Assembly (NCBI GenBank): GCA_002347815.1 | Contig: DDXV01000044.1 | Span: 1,519-38,303, forward strand | Direction of reading: 5' to 3' | Source of the DNA: Syntrophaceae bacterium UBA2251 | Lineage (GTDB): Bacteria > Desulfobacterota > Syntrophia > Syntrophales > UBA2251 | DNA: 36,785 nt | Shown: positions 6,661-14,547 of the stretch, in pieces | How the letters are laid out: every line of letters begins with the position of its first letter | How positions within the stretch are numbered: position 1 is the first letter of the stretch | Program-made: the position numbers and the translations under genes | The notes under the pieces: model-generated | What the model was told of the DNA's origin: nothing | The model's database searches: none | Seen by the model: the letters and a program-made list of their open reading frames with translations, nothing else

Positions 6661-9589
6661 GGAAACGCTGCCGACCGGCGGACTGAATGATATCCCTCTA
6701 TACAACAGCCGGGTCGCTAAGAATTATATCGAGTACCTGAAGAAATTTTATCCCCAGATCGAGATAGGGCCGATTCTCGAATACGCGGGGATGACCACTT
6801 ACCAGATAGAGGACGGCGGTCATTGGTATTCCCAGCACCAAGCGGACCTTCTCCAGGAAATAATAATCAGGAAAACGCAGAACCCTAATATCGCGCGCGA
6901 AGTCGGCCGTCACTTCTGCATATCTAAGGCATCAGGCATCTTATCTTCCTATGCCTTTGGATTCCTGACGCCTTCCGCCGCATACGGTATGATCGACCAT
7001 CTTGCAGGACGTATGAGCAGGGCGGCAAAGATGGAGGTCAGGAAAAAAGGCGAAAACTGCGTGGAAGTGGTAGTAACTCCTCTTCCCGGAATAAAGGAAA
7101 AGCCCTACCAGTGCGAAAACCGTCTCGGCAGCCTGGAATCCGTTGCACTTCTGTTTACGAATAAACTGGCCAATGTAGAACAGGCAAAATGTATCCATGG
7201 AAACGATGGGGTTTGTCATTATATAATTACTTGGCAGCAGAGTCTCTCGTCATCCTGGAAAAGGATCAGGAACTACGTGTCCATTTTTGGATTGTTTTTC
7301 GCTGCGGCTTTTTACCTCTGGCTTCCTGCAAAATATGACATCGTTCCCTTTTTAATATACACAGCCATGGTCATGGCATTATCTTTCTATTCGGAAAACC
7401 TGGCTCAAAACGAACTGGCCCTGACAATCAAGAGCCAGGGTGACTTGGCGAGAAAGCTTCTGGATGAGACAAACATCAGATACAATGAAGCCCAGCTTAT
7501 ACATGAAATCGGCCAGGCAACCTCGATGATCCTCGATATTGAGGAACTGCTCGCCAAGATTATGGAGGTTCTCAATAAGAGGCTCGACTTCGACAGGAGC
7601 ATGGTACTCCTGGCCAATAAGGACAAATCACGACTTGTATACATGGCTGGCTACGGTTACGAACCGGAGTACAAAGATTATCTCGAAGGAGTGGAATTCC
7701 ACCTGGACAAGCCGGAATCCAAAGGACCGGCGGTCCTGGCCTTCCGGCTTCAGAGGCCCTTTCTCATCGAAGATGTCAAAAAAATAGAGGAGGACATTTC
7801 CGCCCGCAGCCTCGAATTTGCAAACCGCATGGGAGCGGAGTCCTTTATCTGCGCTCCTCTCGTATTCGAGGGTGAATCCATCGGGGTGCTGATCGTGGAC
7901 AATATCCGTTCGAAAAGACCGCTGGAACAGAGCGACCTGAATCTCCTCATGGGAATCGCCCAGGGGATCGCGATCAGCATCAATAACGCCATGACCTACG
8001 ACAAGGTCCGGGAAAACGAAGAGCGCTTCCGTTCGCTGAGCGAGAACGCGCCTGACATCATTTATACGCTGGATGAGAAAGGGGCGTTCACATACGTGAA
8101 CCCCGCCTGGGAAAGGTTGCTCGGCCACACTTCAGCGGAAGTCAACGGCAGGTATTTTAATGACTTTGCCCGCCCGGAGGATGCCCGGATGTATCGGAAG
8201 ATCTTCCTCAGGATCAGGGACAGCCGGGAGACCGTGAGGGATTTCGGGGGGATCGTCCTTGACCGGAAGGGGCATGAACGGCTCTTCCTCATGAATGCCG
8301 CTCCCAAGCTCGATGCAGACGGGAAGGTCACCGGGCTTGTCGGGACGTTGAAAGACCTGACGGAGTTGAAGAGCCTGGAGGCCCAGCTCCGGCAGGTGCA
8401 GAAAATGGAGGCGATCGGCACCCTGGCCGGGGGGATCGCCCATGATTTCAACAATATTCTCGGAGCCATCCTGGGATATGCGGAAATGGCCCTCGGCGAC
8501 CTCCCCCCGGACAGTCCCGTGCAGCACTTCATCAAGCAGATCGGGAAAGCGAGCGAGAGGGCGAAAGAGCTGGTGGGCCAGATCCTTGCCTTCAGCCGCC
8601 GGACCGAACAGGAATTCAAGCCGATCCGGATAAGCGCGGTCATAAAGGAGGCGTCCCGTTTTCTGCGGGCCTCCCTGCCCTCTTCGATCAGGATAGTCCA
8701 GGACGTGAATGCGCGTTACGAGGTGGTCCGCGCCGATCCCACCCAGATCCATCAGGTATTCATGAACCTGTGCACGAACGCCGCCCACGCCATGAGGGAT
8801 ACGGGAGGGGTGCTGAAAATCAAGCTGTCCAAGGTCGATTTGGGAGGGGAAAACCTGGTATCCGATCTTTCCGCCGGTCCTCATCTGGAGTTGACGGTGA
8901 GCGATACGGGGCACGGCATCGATCCGGCCATCATGGACAGGATATTCGACCCATTCTTTACCACGAAGGAGCCCGGCGAGGGGACCGGCATGGGGCTTGC
9001 CGTCGTCCACGGCATCGTGAAGAACCACGGCGGGGCTATCCTTGTGGAGAGCAGGCCGGGACAGGGAACGGCTTTCCGCGTGTACCTGCCCGTCGCCGTG
9101 GGGGAGAGCGCGAGCGAGCGGGCGCAGATAGAAGAATCTCCGTCCGGAGGGCGGGAAAGGATCCTCTTTGTGGACGACGAGGAGATGCTGGTCGAGCTGG
9201 GGAGAACCATGCTGTCCCGTTTTGGCTACGAAGTCGTTTCCCTGACGAGCAGCGTGGAAGCGCTGAAGATATTCCAGGCGGCCCCCGGAAGCTTTGACCT
9301 GGTGATCACGGATATGACCATGCCGATCCTCAGCGGCGTGGACCTCGCGCGGAGTATGCTTCGGGTACGTCCGGATATGCCTGTCATCCTGGTTACCGGT
9401 TTCAGCGAAGTAGCTTCACATGCCAAGACGCAGGAACTCGGCATTTCTGAAATCATTTTGAAGCCGATTACAAGGGATGTGCTGGCCAAAGCTATTAGGA
9501 GGAGTCTGGACAAAAAAAATCCTTCACCTGAATCGGCGCGTTTCCGGGACCAGGCTGCGTCTGTCCGCGGAAAAACAGGGCATCAATGA
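6650..9589 (+). CDS. Membrane hybrid sensor histidine kinase (N-terminal sensor, 2 TM, GAF, PAS, HisKA, HATPase, receiver)
   Basis: A 979-residue kinase. Residues 1-200 form a ligand-sensor-like domain ending in C181-IHGNDGV-C189, reminiscent of V4R-type domains; the ligand is unknown. Two membrane segments (about 209-226 and 231-248) form a short hairpin. Then come GAF (about 290-440), PAS (about 455-575), HisKA with His598 in GGIAHDFNN, a HATPase domain with N-box NLCTNAAHAM and the DTGHGI and GTGMGLAV motifs, and a C-terminal receiver with D842/D843, phospho-acceptor D888 and K938. The ATG at 6650, with an upstream AGGA, is chosen over a longer frame start inside the preceding gene. The stop overlaps the next start as ATGA. 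No DNA-binding response regulator is adjacent, so the output is unclear. Confidence 0.92.
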   Translation: MISEETLPTGGLNDIPLYNSRVAKNYIEYLKKFYPQIEIGPILEYAGMTTYQIEDGGHWYSQHQADLLQEIIIRKTQNPNIAREVGRHFCISKASGILSSYAFGFLTPSAAYGMIDHLAGRMSRAAKMEVRKKGENCVEVVVTPLPGIKEKPYQCENRLGSLESVALLFTNKLANVEQAKCIHGNDGVCHYIITWQQSLSSSWKRIRNYVSIFGLFFAAAFYLWLPAKYDIVPFLIYTAMVMALSFYSENLAQNELALTIKSQGDLARKLLDETNIRYNEAQLIHEIGQATSMILDIEELLAKIMEVLNKRLDFDRSMVLLANKDKSRLVYMAGYGYEPEYKDYLEGVEFHLDKPESKGPAVLAFRLQRPFLIEDVKKIEEDISARSLEFANRMGAESFICAPLVFEGESIGVLIVDNIRSKRPLEQSDLNLLMGIAQGIAISINNAMTYDKVRENEERFRSLSENAPDIIYTLDEKGAFTYVNPAWERLLGHTSAEVNGRYFNDFARPEDARMYRKIFLRIRDSRETVRDFGGIVLDRKGHERLFLMNAAPKLDADGKVTGLVGTLKDLTELKSLEAQLRQVQKMEAIGTLAGGIAHDFNNILGAILGYAEMALGDLPPDSPVQHFIKQIGKASERAKELVGQILAFSRRTEQEFKPIRISAVIKEASRFLRASLPSSIRIVQDVNARYEVVRADPTQIHQVFMNLCTNAAHAMRDTGGVLKIKLSKVDLGGENLVSDLSAGPHLELTVSDTGHGIDPAIMDRIFDPFFTTKEPGEGTGMGLAVVHGIVKNHGGAILVESRPGQGTAFRVYLPVAVGESASERAQIEESPSGGRERILFVDDEEMLVELGRTMLSRFGYEVVSLTSSVEALKIFQAAPGSFDLVITDMTMPILSGVDLARSMLRVRPDMPVILVTGFSEVASHAKTQELGISEIILKPITRDVLAKAIRRSLDKKNPSPESARFRDQAASVRGKTGHQ

Positions 9590-10701
9590 GAATTCGCAGC
9601 ATAAGTCTTTATCACTTCGATAAACCTTTTGTCATCGGATTCAATTCGCCCCATCGCCTCCGGAATAAGGCCGATTCCCTGATCGTTAAATTCGAATTCG
9701 AGGAAGGCCTATCCGGATATGGAGAAAGCGTTCCCAGACCCTATGTGACGGGGGAGACATGCTCGTCCGCGGCCGGCATCATCCGGGATGTTTTTTCCGG
9801 ACTGCTTTTCAAAGCCGAATTCAACAACTTGGAGGATGCCTCGGACATTCTCGAGAAAATAGAGACCGTTTGCCGATCAAAATCCATTCCCGCTTACAAT
9901 TCCGCCCTCGGAGCGGTGGACATTGCCCTCATTGATGCCTTGGGAAAACTGCTGAAAAAACCGGCTCGCGATTTTCTCGGACCTGCGGCAAGGAAAGAGA
10001 TTCCTTGCGCCGTATCCATTCCGTTTCTCTCCCCTGCCGAATATCAGTATGCAGCCGAGGAATTGAAAAAAATGCCTTTTGATTCTTTCAAAATCATTTT
10101 GGGGGCGGATGAGGAGGAAAACAGGAATCGCCTGCGGCTGATCCGCACAGTGCTGGGAGACAAGAAGGACTTGCGCGCCGAGGCAAACGGAAAGTGGTCG
10201 AGGGAGCAGGCATTGTCCAACATTCAAATGCTAAAGGAATTCAATGTTTCGGGCATAGAGCAGCCTTTGCCGAAGGGCGATCTGGAAGGAATGCGGCAGA
10301 TCAGAAAGAGGACAGGCATGTCCATCATCGCTGATGAATCGCTTTGCTCGCTGGAGGACGCGGTGAGACTGATCGAAAAAGAGGCCTGCGATATTCTGAA
10401 TATTAAGATATCAAAATGCGGAGGACTTCTCCGCTCGTGGCAAATCGTCCAACTGGCGGAATCGAGAGGCGTCCTTTGCCAGCTGGGAAGCCACGTGGGT
10501 GAGACGGAAATCCTTTCTTATGCAGGAAGGCATTTGGCCGCTGCCGTCAGGAATCTGACCTATTTTGAAAACGGCTCGCACCTGCTCTTTGAGAAAAACT
10601 GGGACTATTCGCGAACTGATTTTCTTGCCTTGCCGTTCGGGAACGGACTCTGCAACCCAGGCCTGGCACTGCCCCGCGAATATGTGGTGATATCACCGTA
10701 G
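9586..10701 (+). CDS. Enolase-superfamily enzyme, muconate cycloisomerase/dipeptide epimerase-like, with an altered active site
   Basis: A 371-residue protein with the N-terminal capping domain and TIM barrel of the mandelate racemase/muconate lactonizing group. Metal ligands are present: E199 (in AEAN, where most relatives have Asp), E225 (in GIEQP) and D250 (in IADES). K274, in NIKISKCGG, matches the catalytic lysine on the far side of the barrel. The KxK motif on the second strand reads K169-I170-I171, so the second lysine, normally the other acid/base, is missing. The family includes o-succinylbenzoate synthase, N-succinylamino-acid racemase and dipeptide epimerases; the substrate cannot be chosen from sequence. 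The start is coupled to the kinase stop by a 4-base ATGA overlap, so it is the third gene of the operon. Confidence 0.85.
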   Translation: MRIRSISLYHFDKPFVIGFNSPHRLRNKADSLIVKFEFEEGLSGYGESVPRPYVTGETCSSAAGIIRDVFSGLLFKAEFNNLEDASDILEKIETVCRSKSIPAYNSALGAVDIALIDALGKLLKKPARDFLGPAARKEIPCAVSIPFLSPAEYQYAAEELKKMPFDSFKIILGADEEENRNRLRLIRTVLGDKKDLRAEANGKWSREQALSNIQMLKEFNVSGIEQPLPKGDLEGMRQIRKRTGMSIIADESLCSLEDAVRLIEKEACDILNIKISKCGGLLRSWQIVQLAESRGVLCQLGSHVGETEILSYAGRHLAAAVRNLTYFENGSHLLFEKNWDYSRTDFLALPFGNGLCNPGLALPREYVVISP

Positions 10702-10711
10702 TTCCGCTCTC

Positions 10712-10930
10712 TTACCGGCATCCCACTTCGGTTCCCCACCATCGCTCCTGCTGCGATCTCGCCTGCACGGCCGGGTCGCAGGATCGGTTCTTGTATCCGT
10801 ACCAACTGAACCAGAGGTGTCCCCAGCTCTGATACATGGCGCTATGCTGCGAGACTTCCGATTGGCGGGCTGTGGCGCATCCCGACAGGAATAAGCAAAT
10901 CAACAGGAACAAAGTGATTTTTCTCAGCAT
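10712..10930 (-). CDS. Small aromatic-rich lipoprotein of unknown function
   Basis: A 72-residue protein with a lipoprotein signal peptide: basic MLRK, a hydrophobic stretch and the lipobox LSGC, with lipidation predicted at Cys18. The mature part is short and unusually rich in Trp and Tyr (SWGHLWFSWYGY, RWWGTEVGC), with two further cysteines. I recognise no family. The ATG at 10930 has an excellent AAGGAGG ribosome binding site, whereas the longer in-frame start at 11056 lacks one and would bury the signal peptide. It is convergent with the enolase-family gene, with only 10 bp between the stops, and lies downstream of ilvD, probably with its own promoter at 11005-11032. Confidence 0.72.
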   Translation of the reverse strand: MLRKITLFLLICLFLSGCATARQSEVSQHSAMYQSWGHLWFSWYGYKNRSCDPAVQARSQQERWWGTEVGCR

Positions 10931-11004
10931 ATCCGTTTTCCTCCTTTGTAGTAGCTTGCATTCTATGGGAAGAAGGGAGAGACGACCATCGGGTCCATCC
11001 GGAT

Positions 11005-11032
11005 TTAATAAAACCAAAAATCTTAGCGTAAA
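11005..11032 (-). promoter_or_regulatory. Probable promoter for the small lipoprotein gene
   Basis: On the minus strand TTTACG (11032-11027) lies 16 bases from TATTAA (11010-11005) in an AT-rich patch. This patch contrasts with the surrounding coding sequence. Transcription would start about 70 bases before the lipoprotein start codon. The match is moderate. Confidence 0.45.
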
Positions 11033-11034
11033 CA

Positions 11035-11075
11035 CAAAAAACTGCCGGAGCTGCATCAGGGGTTTCCTGATCAGC
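11035..11075 (-). terminator. Possible intrinsic terminator of the ilv operon
   Basis: Read on the minus strand, GCTGATCAGG (11075-11066, overlapping the ilvD stop codon) can pair with CCTGATGCAGC (11060-11050) with one bulged base. A run of T follows at 11041-11035. The run begins eight bases after the stem, so termination may be weak and some ilv transcription could reach the lipoprotein gene. Confidence 0.4.
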
Positions 11076-12738
11076 AGCGGTCTTTCAGGATTGCTCCCGT
11101 GCTCGCGGAGGTGACGAGGTTCGCGTAACGCAGGAGGTACCCGCTCCTGATGGCGGGAGTGTGCGGCTTTAGGGCCTTGCGCCGTTTCTCCAGTTCAGCT
11201 TCGCTTACCAGCAGATTCAGCCTTTTGCCGGGGATATCGATGGAGATCCTGTCTCCTTCGCGCACCAGGGCGATCGGCCCGCCTTCGGCGGCCTCCGGAG
11301 ATATGTGGCCTATGGCCGCGCCCCGGGTTCCCCCGCTGAACCGCCCGTCCGTGAGGAGCGCGACCGACTTGTCCAGTCCCATTCCCACAATGGCCGAAGT
11401 AGGGGCCAGCATCTCGCGCATTCCCGGTCCTCCCTTCGGCCCCTCGTAGCGGATCACGACGACGTCCCCGGGACGTATTTTCCCGTCCAGGATCGCCCGT
11501 ATCGCCTCGTCTTCCGCGTCGAACGTCCTGGCCCTTCCTTCCTGGACGAGCATGTCCGGGGATACGGCGGACTGTTTGACGACCGCTCCATCCGGGGCGA
11601 GATTACCCCGGAGGATGGCGATCCCCCCCTCTTTCCCGTACGGATCGTCGATCTTCCGGATCACTGTTCCATCGGCGGCGCGGGCTCTCTTGAGGTTATC
11701 CCCGACTGTCCTGCCCGTGGCCGTCAGCGACTCCATGCTGATCGATCCCGATCTGGCGATCTCCTTCATAACGCTCTGGATTCCTCCCGAGCGGTCCAGA
11801 TCCTCCAGGTAGTGCCGTCCCGCGGGGCTCAGGTAACAGATGTTCGGTGTCCTGCGGCTGATCTCGTTGAACAGGTTCAGATCGAGGCTGATGCCCGCCT
11901 CGTGTGCAACCGCGGGAATATGGAGCACCGTATTTGTGGAGCAACCCAGGGCCATATCGACGGCGATGGCGTTCCGGAAGGCGTCGAGGGTGGCGATATC
12001 CCTTGGCGTGATGTTCTTTTTCACCAGGGACATTATCTGCATGCCGGTCTGTTTTGCCAGCCGCCGGCGGGCCGCCTCCACGGCCGGGATCGTCCCGTTT
12101 CCCGGCAGGGCAAGTCCGAGTGCCTCTGTCACGCAGTTCATCGAATTGGCGGTGAACATTCCCGCGCAGGAACCGCAGCCGGGGCAGGCCCGATCCTCGA
12201 GCTGTTGCAGTTTTTTAGGAGTCAAGTGGCCGGATTTGACCCTGCCTACCCCCTCGAAAACGCTGATCAGGTCGACAGACTCTCCTTCGACGCGGCCCGA
12301 CAGCATAGGGCCGCCGCTGATAAAAACAGAGGGGATATTGATGCGCAGGGAGGCCATCAGCATTCCCGGCACGATCTTGTCGCAGTTCGGAATGAAAACG
12401 AGACCGTCAAACGGGTGCGCCGTCGCCATTATCTCTACGGAATCGGCTATGATCTCCCGGCTCGCCAGAGAGTATTTCATTCCGGCGTGGCCCATCGCGA
12501 TCCCGTCGCAGACGCCGATCGCGGGAAATTCTATGGGGGTGCCGCCGGCGATGCGGATGCCGGCCTTGACGTCCTCGGCGATCCGGTCGAGATGAACATG
12601 TCCGGGAATGATCTCGTTTGCCGAGTTCACGACGCCGATCATCGGACGGGCGATCTCCTCGTCGGTATACCCCATCGCCTTGAAAAGCGAGCGGTGGGGC
12701 GCCCTTTCCAGACCTTTTTTCATCAGATCGCTACGCAT
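11071..12738 (-). CDS. ilvD: Dihydroxy-acid dehydratase
   Basis: Iron-sulfur dehydratase that converts 2,3-dihydroxy-isovalerate and 2,3-dihydroxy-3-methylvalerate to the keto acids preceding valine and isoleucine. At 555 residues it has the usual length. It has the cluster and active-site segments GVCDGIAMGHAGM, IPNCDKIVPGMLMA and ACPGCGSCAGMFTANSMNC, and the C-terminal TDGRFSGGTRG motif. The ATG at 12738 is preceded by TGGAGGTAGTA, a strong ribosome binding site. It is the last gene of the ilvB-ilvN-ilvC-ilvD operon, separated from ilvC by a 106-bp spacer that is mostly seven-base repeats. It ends at a possible terminator. The assignment is unambiguous. Confidence 0.98.
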   Translation of the reverse strand: MRSDLMKKGLERAPHRSLFKAMGYTDEEIARPMIGVVNSANEIIPGHVHLDRIAEDVKAGIRIAGGTPIEFPAIGVCDGIAMGHAGMKYSLASREIIADSVEIMATAHPFDGLVFIPNCDKIVPGMLMASLRINIPSVFISGGPMLSGRVEGESVDLISVFEGVGRVKSGHLTPKKLQQLEDRACPGCGSCAGMFTANSMNCVTEALGLALPGNGTIPAVEAARRRLAKQTGMQIMSLVKKNITPRDIATLDAFRNAIAVDMALGCSTNTVLHIPAVAHEAGISLDLNLFNEISRRTPNICYLSPAGRHYLEDLDRSGGIQSVMKEIARSGSISMESLTATGRTVGDNLKRARAADGTVIRKIDDPYGKEGGIAILRGNLAPDGAVVKQSAVSPDMLVQEGRARTFDAEDEAIRAILDGKIRPGDVVVIRYEGPKGGPGMREMLAPTSAIVGMGLDKSVALLTDGRFSGGTRGAAIGHISPEAAEGGPIALVREGDRISIDIPGKRLNLLVSEAELEKRRKALKPHTPAIRSGYLLRYANLVTSASTGAILKDRC

Positions 12739-12758
12739 TACTACCTCCAGAGGTTTTG

Positions 12759-12846
12759 GGCATCAGGCATCGGGCATCAGGCTTCAGCATCCTTTAGACA
12801 CCTCACCCCTTACGACTTACGCCTTACGAACTGCGAACCGAGAACT
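12759..12846. repeat. Seven-base tandem repeat tract between ilvC and ilvD
   Basis: From 12759 the sequence splits cleanly into twelve seven-base units. The first block is GGCATCA-like (GGCATCA, GGCATCG, GGCATCA, GGCTTCA). The next is CCTTACG-like (CCTTACG, ACTTACG, CCTTACG), then AACTGCG-like units. The tract runs directly into the stop codon of ilvC and occupies most of the spacer. It is not a CRISPR array, because there are no spacers and the units are contiguous. Confidence 0.85.
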
Positions 12847-13909
12847 ATCTCAGCTTCTTAGCCCTTTGGCGTTCCGGACGAAGAGCCCGGACGGCTGCGC
12901 CCGCCTTCCACATCTCCATGTTGCGCATCTGGTCAAGCTCTTTCTGCAGCTTCTCGCGATAATCGGGGGCGCTGTTCGCCTTAAGGACGATCCGGGTCTC
13001 TTTTCCCGAAACAACCCGATCGTAGAGCCGGTCGAAGACAGGGGCGACCGCATCCCGGAACTTGTCTTTCCAGTCGAGGGCTCCCCTCTGGGCCGTTGTG
13101 CTGCAGTTGGCGTACATCCAGTCCATGCCGTTCTCGGCGACCAGCCGGATCAGGCTCTGGGTCAGCTCCTCCACGGTCTCGTTGAACGCCTCGCTCGGGC
13201 TGTGCCCGTGCCGGCGCAGCACATTGTACTGGGCTTCCATGACGCCGGCGAGACAACCCATGAGCACGCCCCTTTCACCGGTCAGATCACTGTATACCTC
13301 TTTTTCAAAAGTCGTGGGGAAGAGATAGCCGGAGCCTATGGCGATGCCGACGGCAAGCGCGCGCTCGAGGGCGCGTCCGGTATAGTCCTGGAACACGGCA
13401 TAGCTGGAATTGATGCCGCTGCCGTCCCGGAAGTTGGACCTGACCGTCCTTCCCGACCCCTTGGGCGCGACCAAGATAACGTCGATATTCGGAGGCGGGA
13501 TGACTTTCGTGAGGTCCTTGTAGGTAATCGAAAATCCGTGGGAGAAGTAAAGGGCCTTACCTTCCGTCAAATGCGGTTTTATCGCCGGCCACACCGTCTT
13601 CTGGCCTGCATCCGAAAGCATATACATCACGATGGTCCCGCGCCGGGCCGCCTCCTCGAGAGGAAACAGGGTTTCGCCCGGTTTGAATCCGTCTTTTACG
13701 GCCTTCTTCCAGGTGGCGCCTCCTTTTCGCTGACCGACGATAACCCGGATCCCGTTATCCCTCATGTTCATGGCCTGCCCGGGACCCTGGACCCCGTAGC
13801 CGAGAACGGCGACGGTCTCGTTCTTGAGAATCTTCTGCGCCTTTTTGAGGGGGAACTCTTTCGAGGTAATCACCTCTTCGATCGTTCCGCCGAAATCGAT
13901 CTTTGCCAT
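12845..13909 (-). CDS. ilvC: Ketol-acid reductoisomerase (class I)
   Basis: NADPH- and magnesium-dependent enzyme that isomerises and reduces acetolactate or acetohydroxybutyrate in valine/isoleucine synthesis. At 354 residues, with a single knotted C-terminal domain, it is class I. The Rossmann motif is GYGVQGPGQAMN. The beta2 loop GQRKGGATWKKA has basic residues consistent with NADPH preference. The metal-binding region lies around the FEKEVYSDLTGERGVLMG segment. The gene follows ilvN by only 15 bp and precedes ilvD after a repeat-filled spacer. The stop codon TAG lies inside the last repeat unit, so the final residues (RAKKLR) border the repeat. Start at 13909 with an AGGAG-type site just upstream. 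Confidence 0.98.
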   Translation of the reverse strand: MAKIDFGGTIEEVITSKEFPLKKAQKILKNETVAVLGYGVQGPGQAMNMRDNGIRVIVGQRKGGATWKKAVKDGFKPGETLFPLEEAARRGTIVMYMLSDAGQKTVWPAIKPHLTEGKALYFSHGFSITYKDLTKVIPPPNIDVILVAPKGSGRTVRSNFRDGSGINSSYAVFQDYTGRALERALAVGIAIGSGYLFPTTFEKEVYSDLTGERGVLMGCLAGVMEAQYNVLRRHGHSPSEAFNETVEELTQSLIRLVAENGMDWMYANCSTTAQRGALDWKDKFRDAVAPVFDRLYDRVVSGKETRIVLKANSAPDYREKLQKELDQMRNMEMWKAGAAVRALRPERQRAKKLR

Positions 13910-13924
13910 AAAGACTCCTTTCTT

Positions 13925-14416
13925 CTATTTTGTCCGTTCCAGGGCGATGATTCCGGTACGGGACATGTCGTCTATTCCGAGCGGCTTCAGGCTCTGCAGG
14001 GCCTTTTCGATGTCATCGCGGTTTCCGGAGATTTCGATGACGCAGTGATCCCCGTTCAGCGTAACCACCCTTCCGCCGAAGGTGTCTATGATCAAGGCGA
14101 TATCCGCCTTATTCCTCTCCGTCAGCTTCATCCGGACCAGCATCATCTCCCGCATGACCGTGGCGATCTTCGTCAGATCCGTAACCTGCTGGACATCGAT
14201 CAGCTTCATAAGCTGTTTCTCGATCTTTGTCAGCGTAGGCTGATCCGCAATCGTGGTCAGGATGATCTTCGAAACTTTCGGATCCAGGGTTGCATCGACG
14301 CACAGCGTCTCGATATTGTACCCCCTTCCCCCTAATGTTCCCGCCACCCTGGCGAGGACGTCGGGCTTATTGCTCACCAGCAGCGAAAGTATGCGCTCTT
14401 TCTTTTCCCTTTCCAT
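13925..14416 (-). CDS. ilvN: Acetolactate synthase small (regulatory) subunit
   Basis: Regulatory subunit of acetohydroxyacid synthase. In characterised members it binds valine and stimulates the catalytic subunit. The 163 residues start MEREKKERILSLLVSNKPD and contain the N-terminal ACT domain (RVAGTLGGRGYNIETLCV), followed by the family's C-terminal domain. The ATG at 14416 is chosen over an upstream TTG in the same frame because AAGGAG lies directly before it and the ACT domain then begins normally. It follows ilvB after a 131-bp spacer made largely of seven-base repeats and precedes ilvC by 15 bp. Valine sensitivity of this particular protein cannot be told by eye. Confidence 0.96.
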   Translation of the reverse strand: MEREKKERILSLLVSNKPDVLARVAGTLGGRGYNIETLCVDATLDPKVSKIILTTIADQPTLTKIEKQLMKLIDVQQVTDLTKIATVMREMMLVRMKLTERNKADIALIIDTFGGRVVTLNGDHCVIEISGNRDDIEKALQSLKPLGIDDMSRTGIIALERTK

Positions 14417-14448
14417 TTCTTCTCCTTCTACTCGGGCTGCCGCCCTCA

Positions 14449-14546
14449 AGTTCCGAGTTTCGAGTCCAGCGTTTCCTGAAACGAACTCTGGACCCTGGAC
14501 TCTGGACTTCCAACGCCTGATGCCTAACGCCCAATGCCCAAAGCCT
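14449..14546. repeat. Seven-base tandem repeat tract between ilvB and ilvN
   Basis: Fourteen consecutive heptamers can be laid out from 14449 to 14546. The unit drifts along the tract: AGTTCCG/AGTTTCG, then GACCCTG/GACTCTG, then GATGCCT, AACGCCC and AATGCCC. The tract ends one base before the ilvB stop codon. It lies inside the operon and is therefore transcribed with it. Confidence 0.85.
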
Positions 14547-14547
14547 G

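Noticed and set aside
12759..12846. Heptamer tracts as CRISPR arrays or phage attachment sites
   Set aside because: The units are contiguous and degenerate without spacers, and there are no cas, integrase or phage genes nearby.
11305..14335. Long plus-strand ORFs (518 and 575 codons) opposite ilvD, ilvC and ilvN
   Set aside because: They are mirror frames of conserved ilv genes and cross the repeat tracts.
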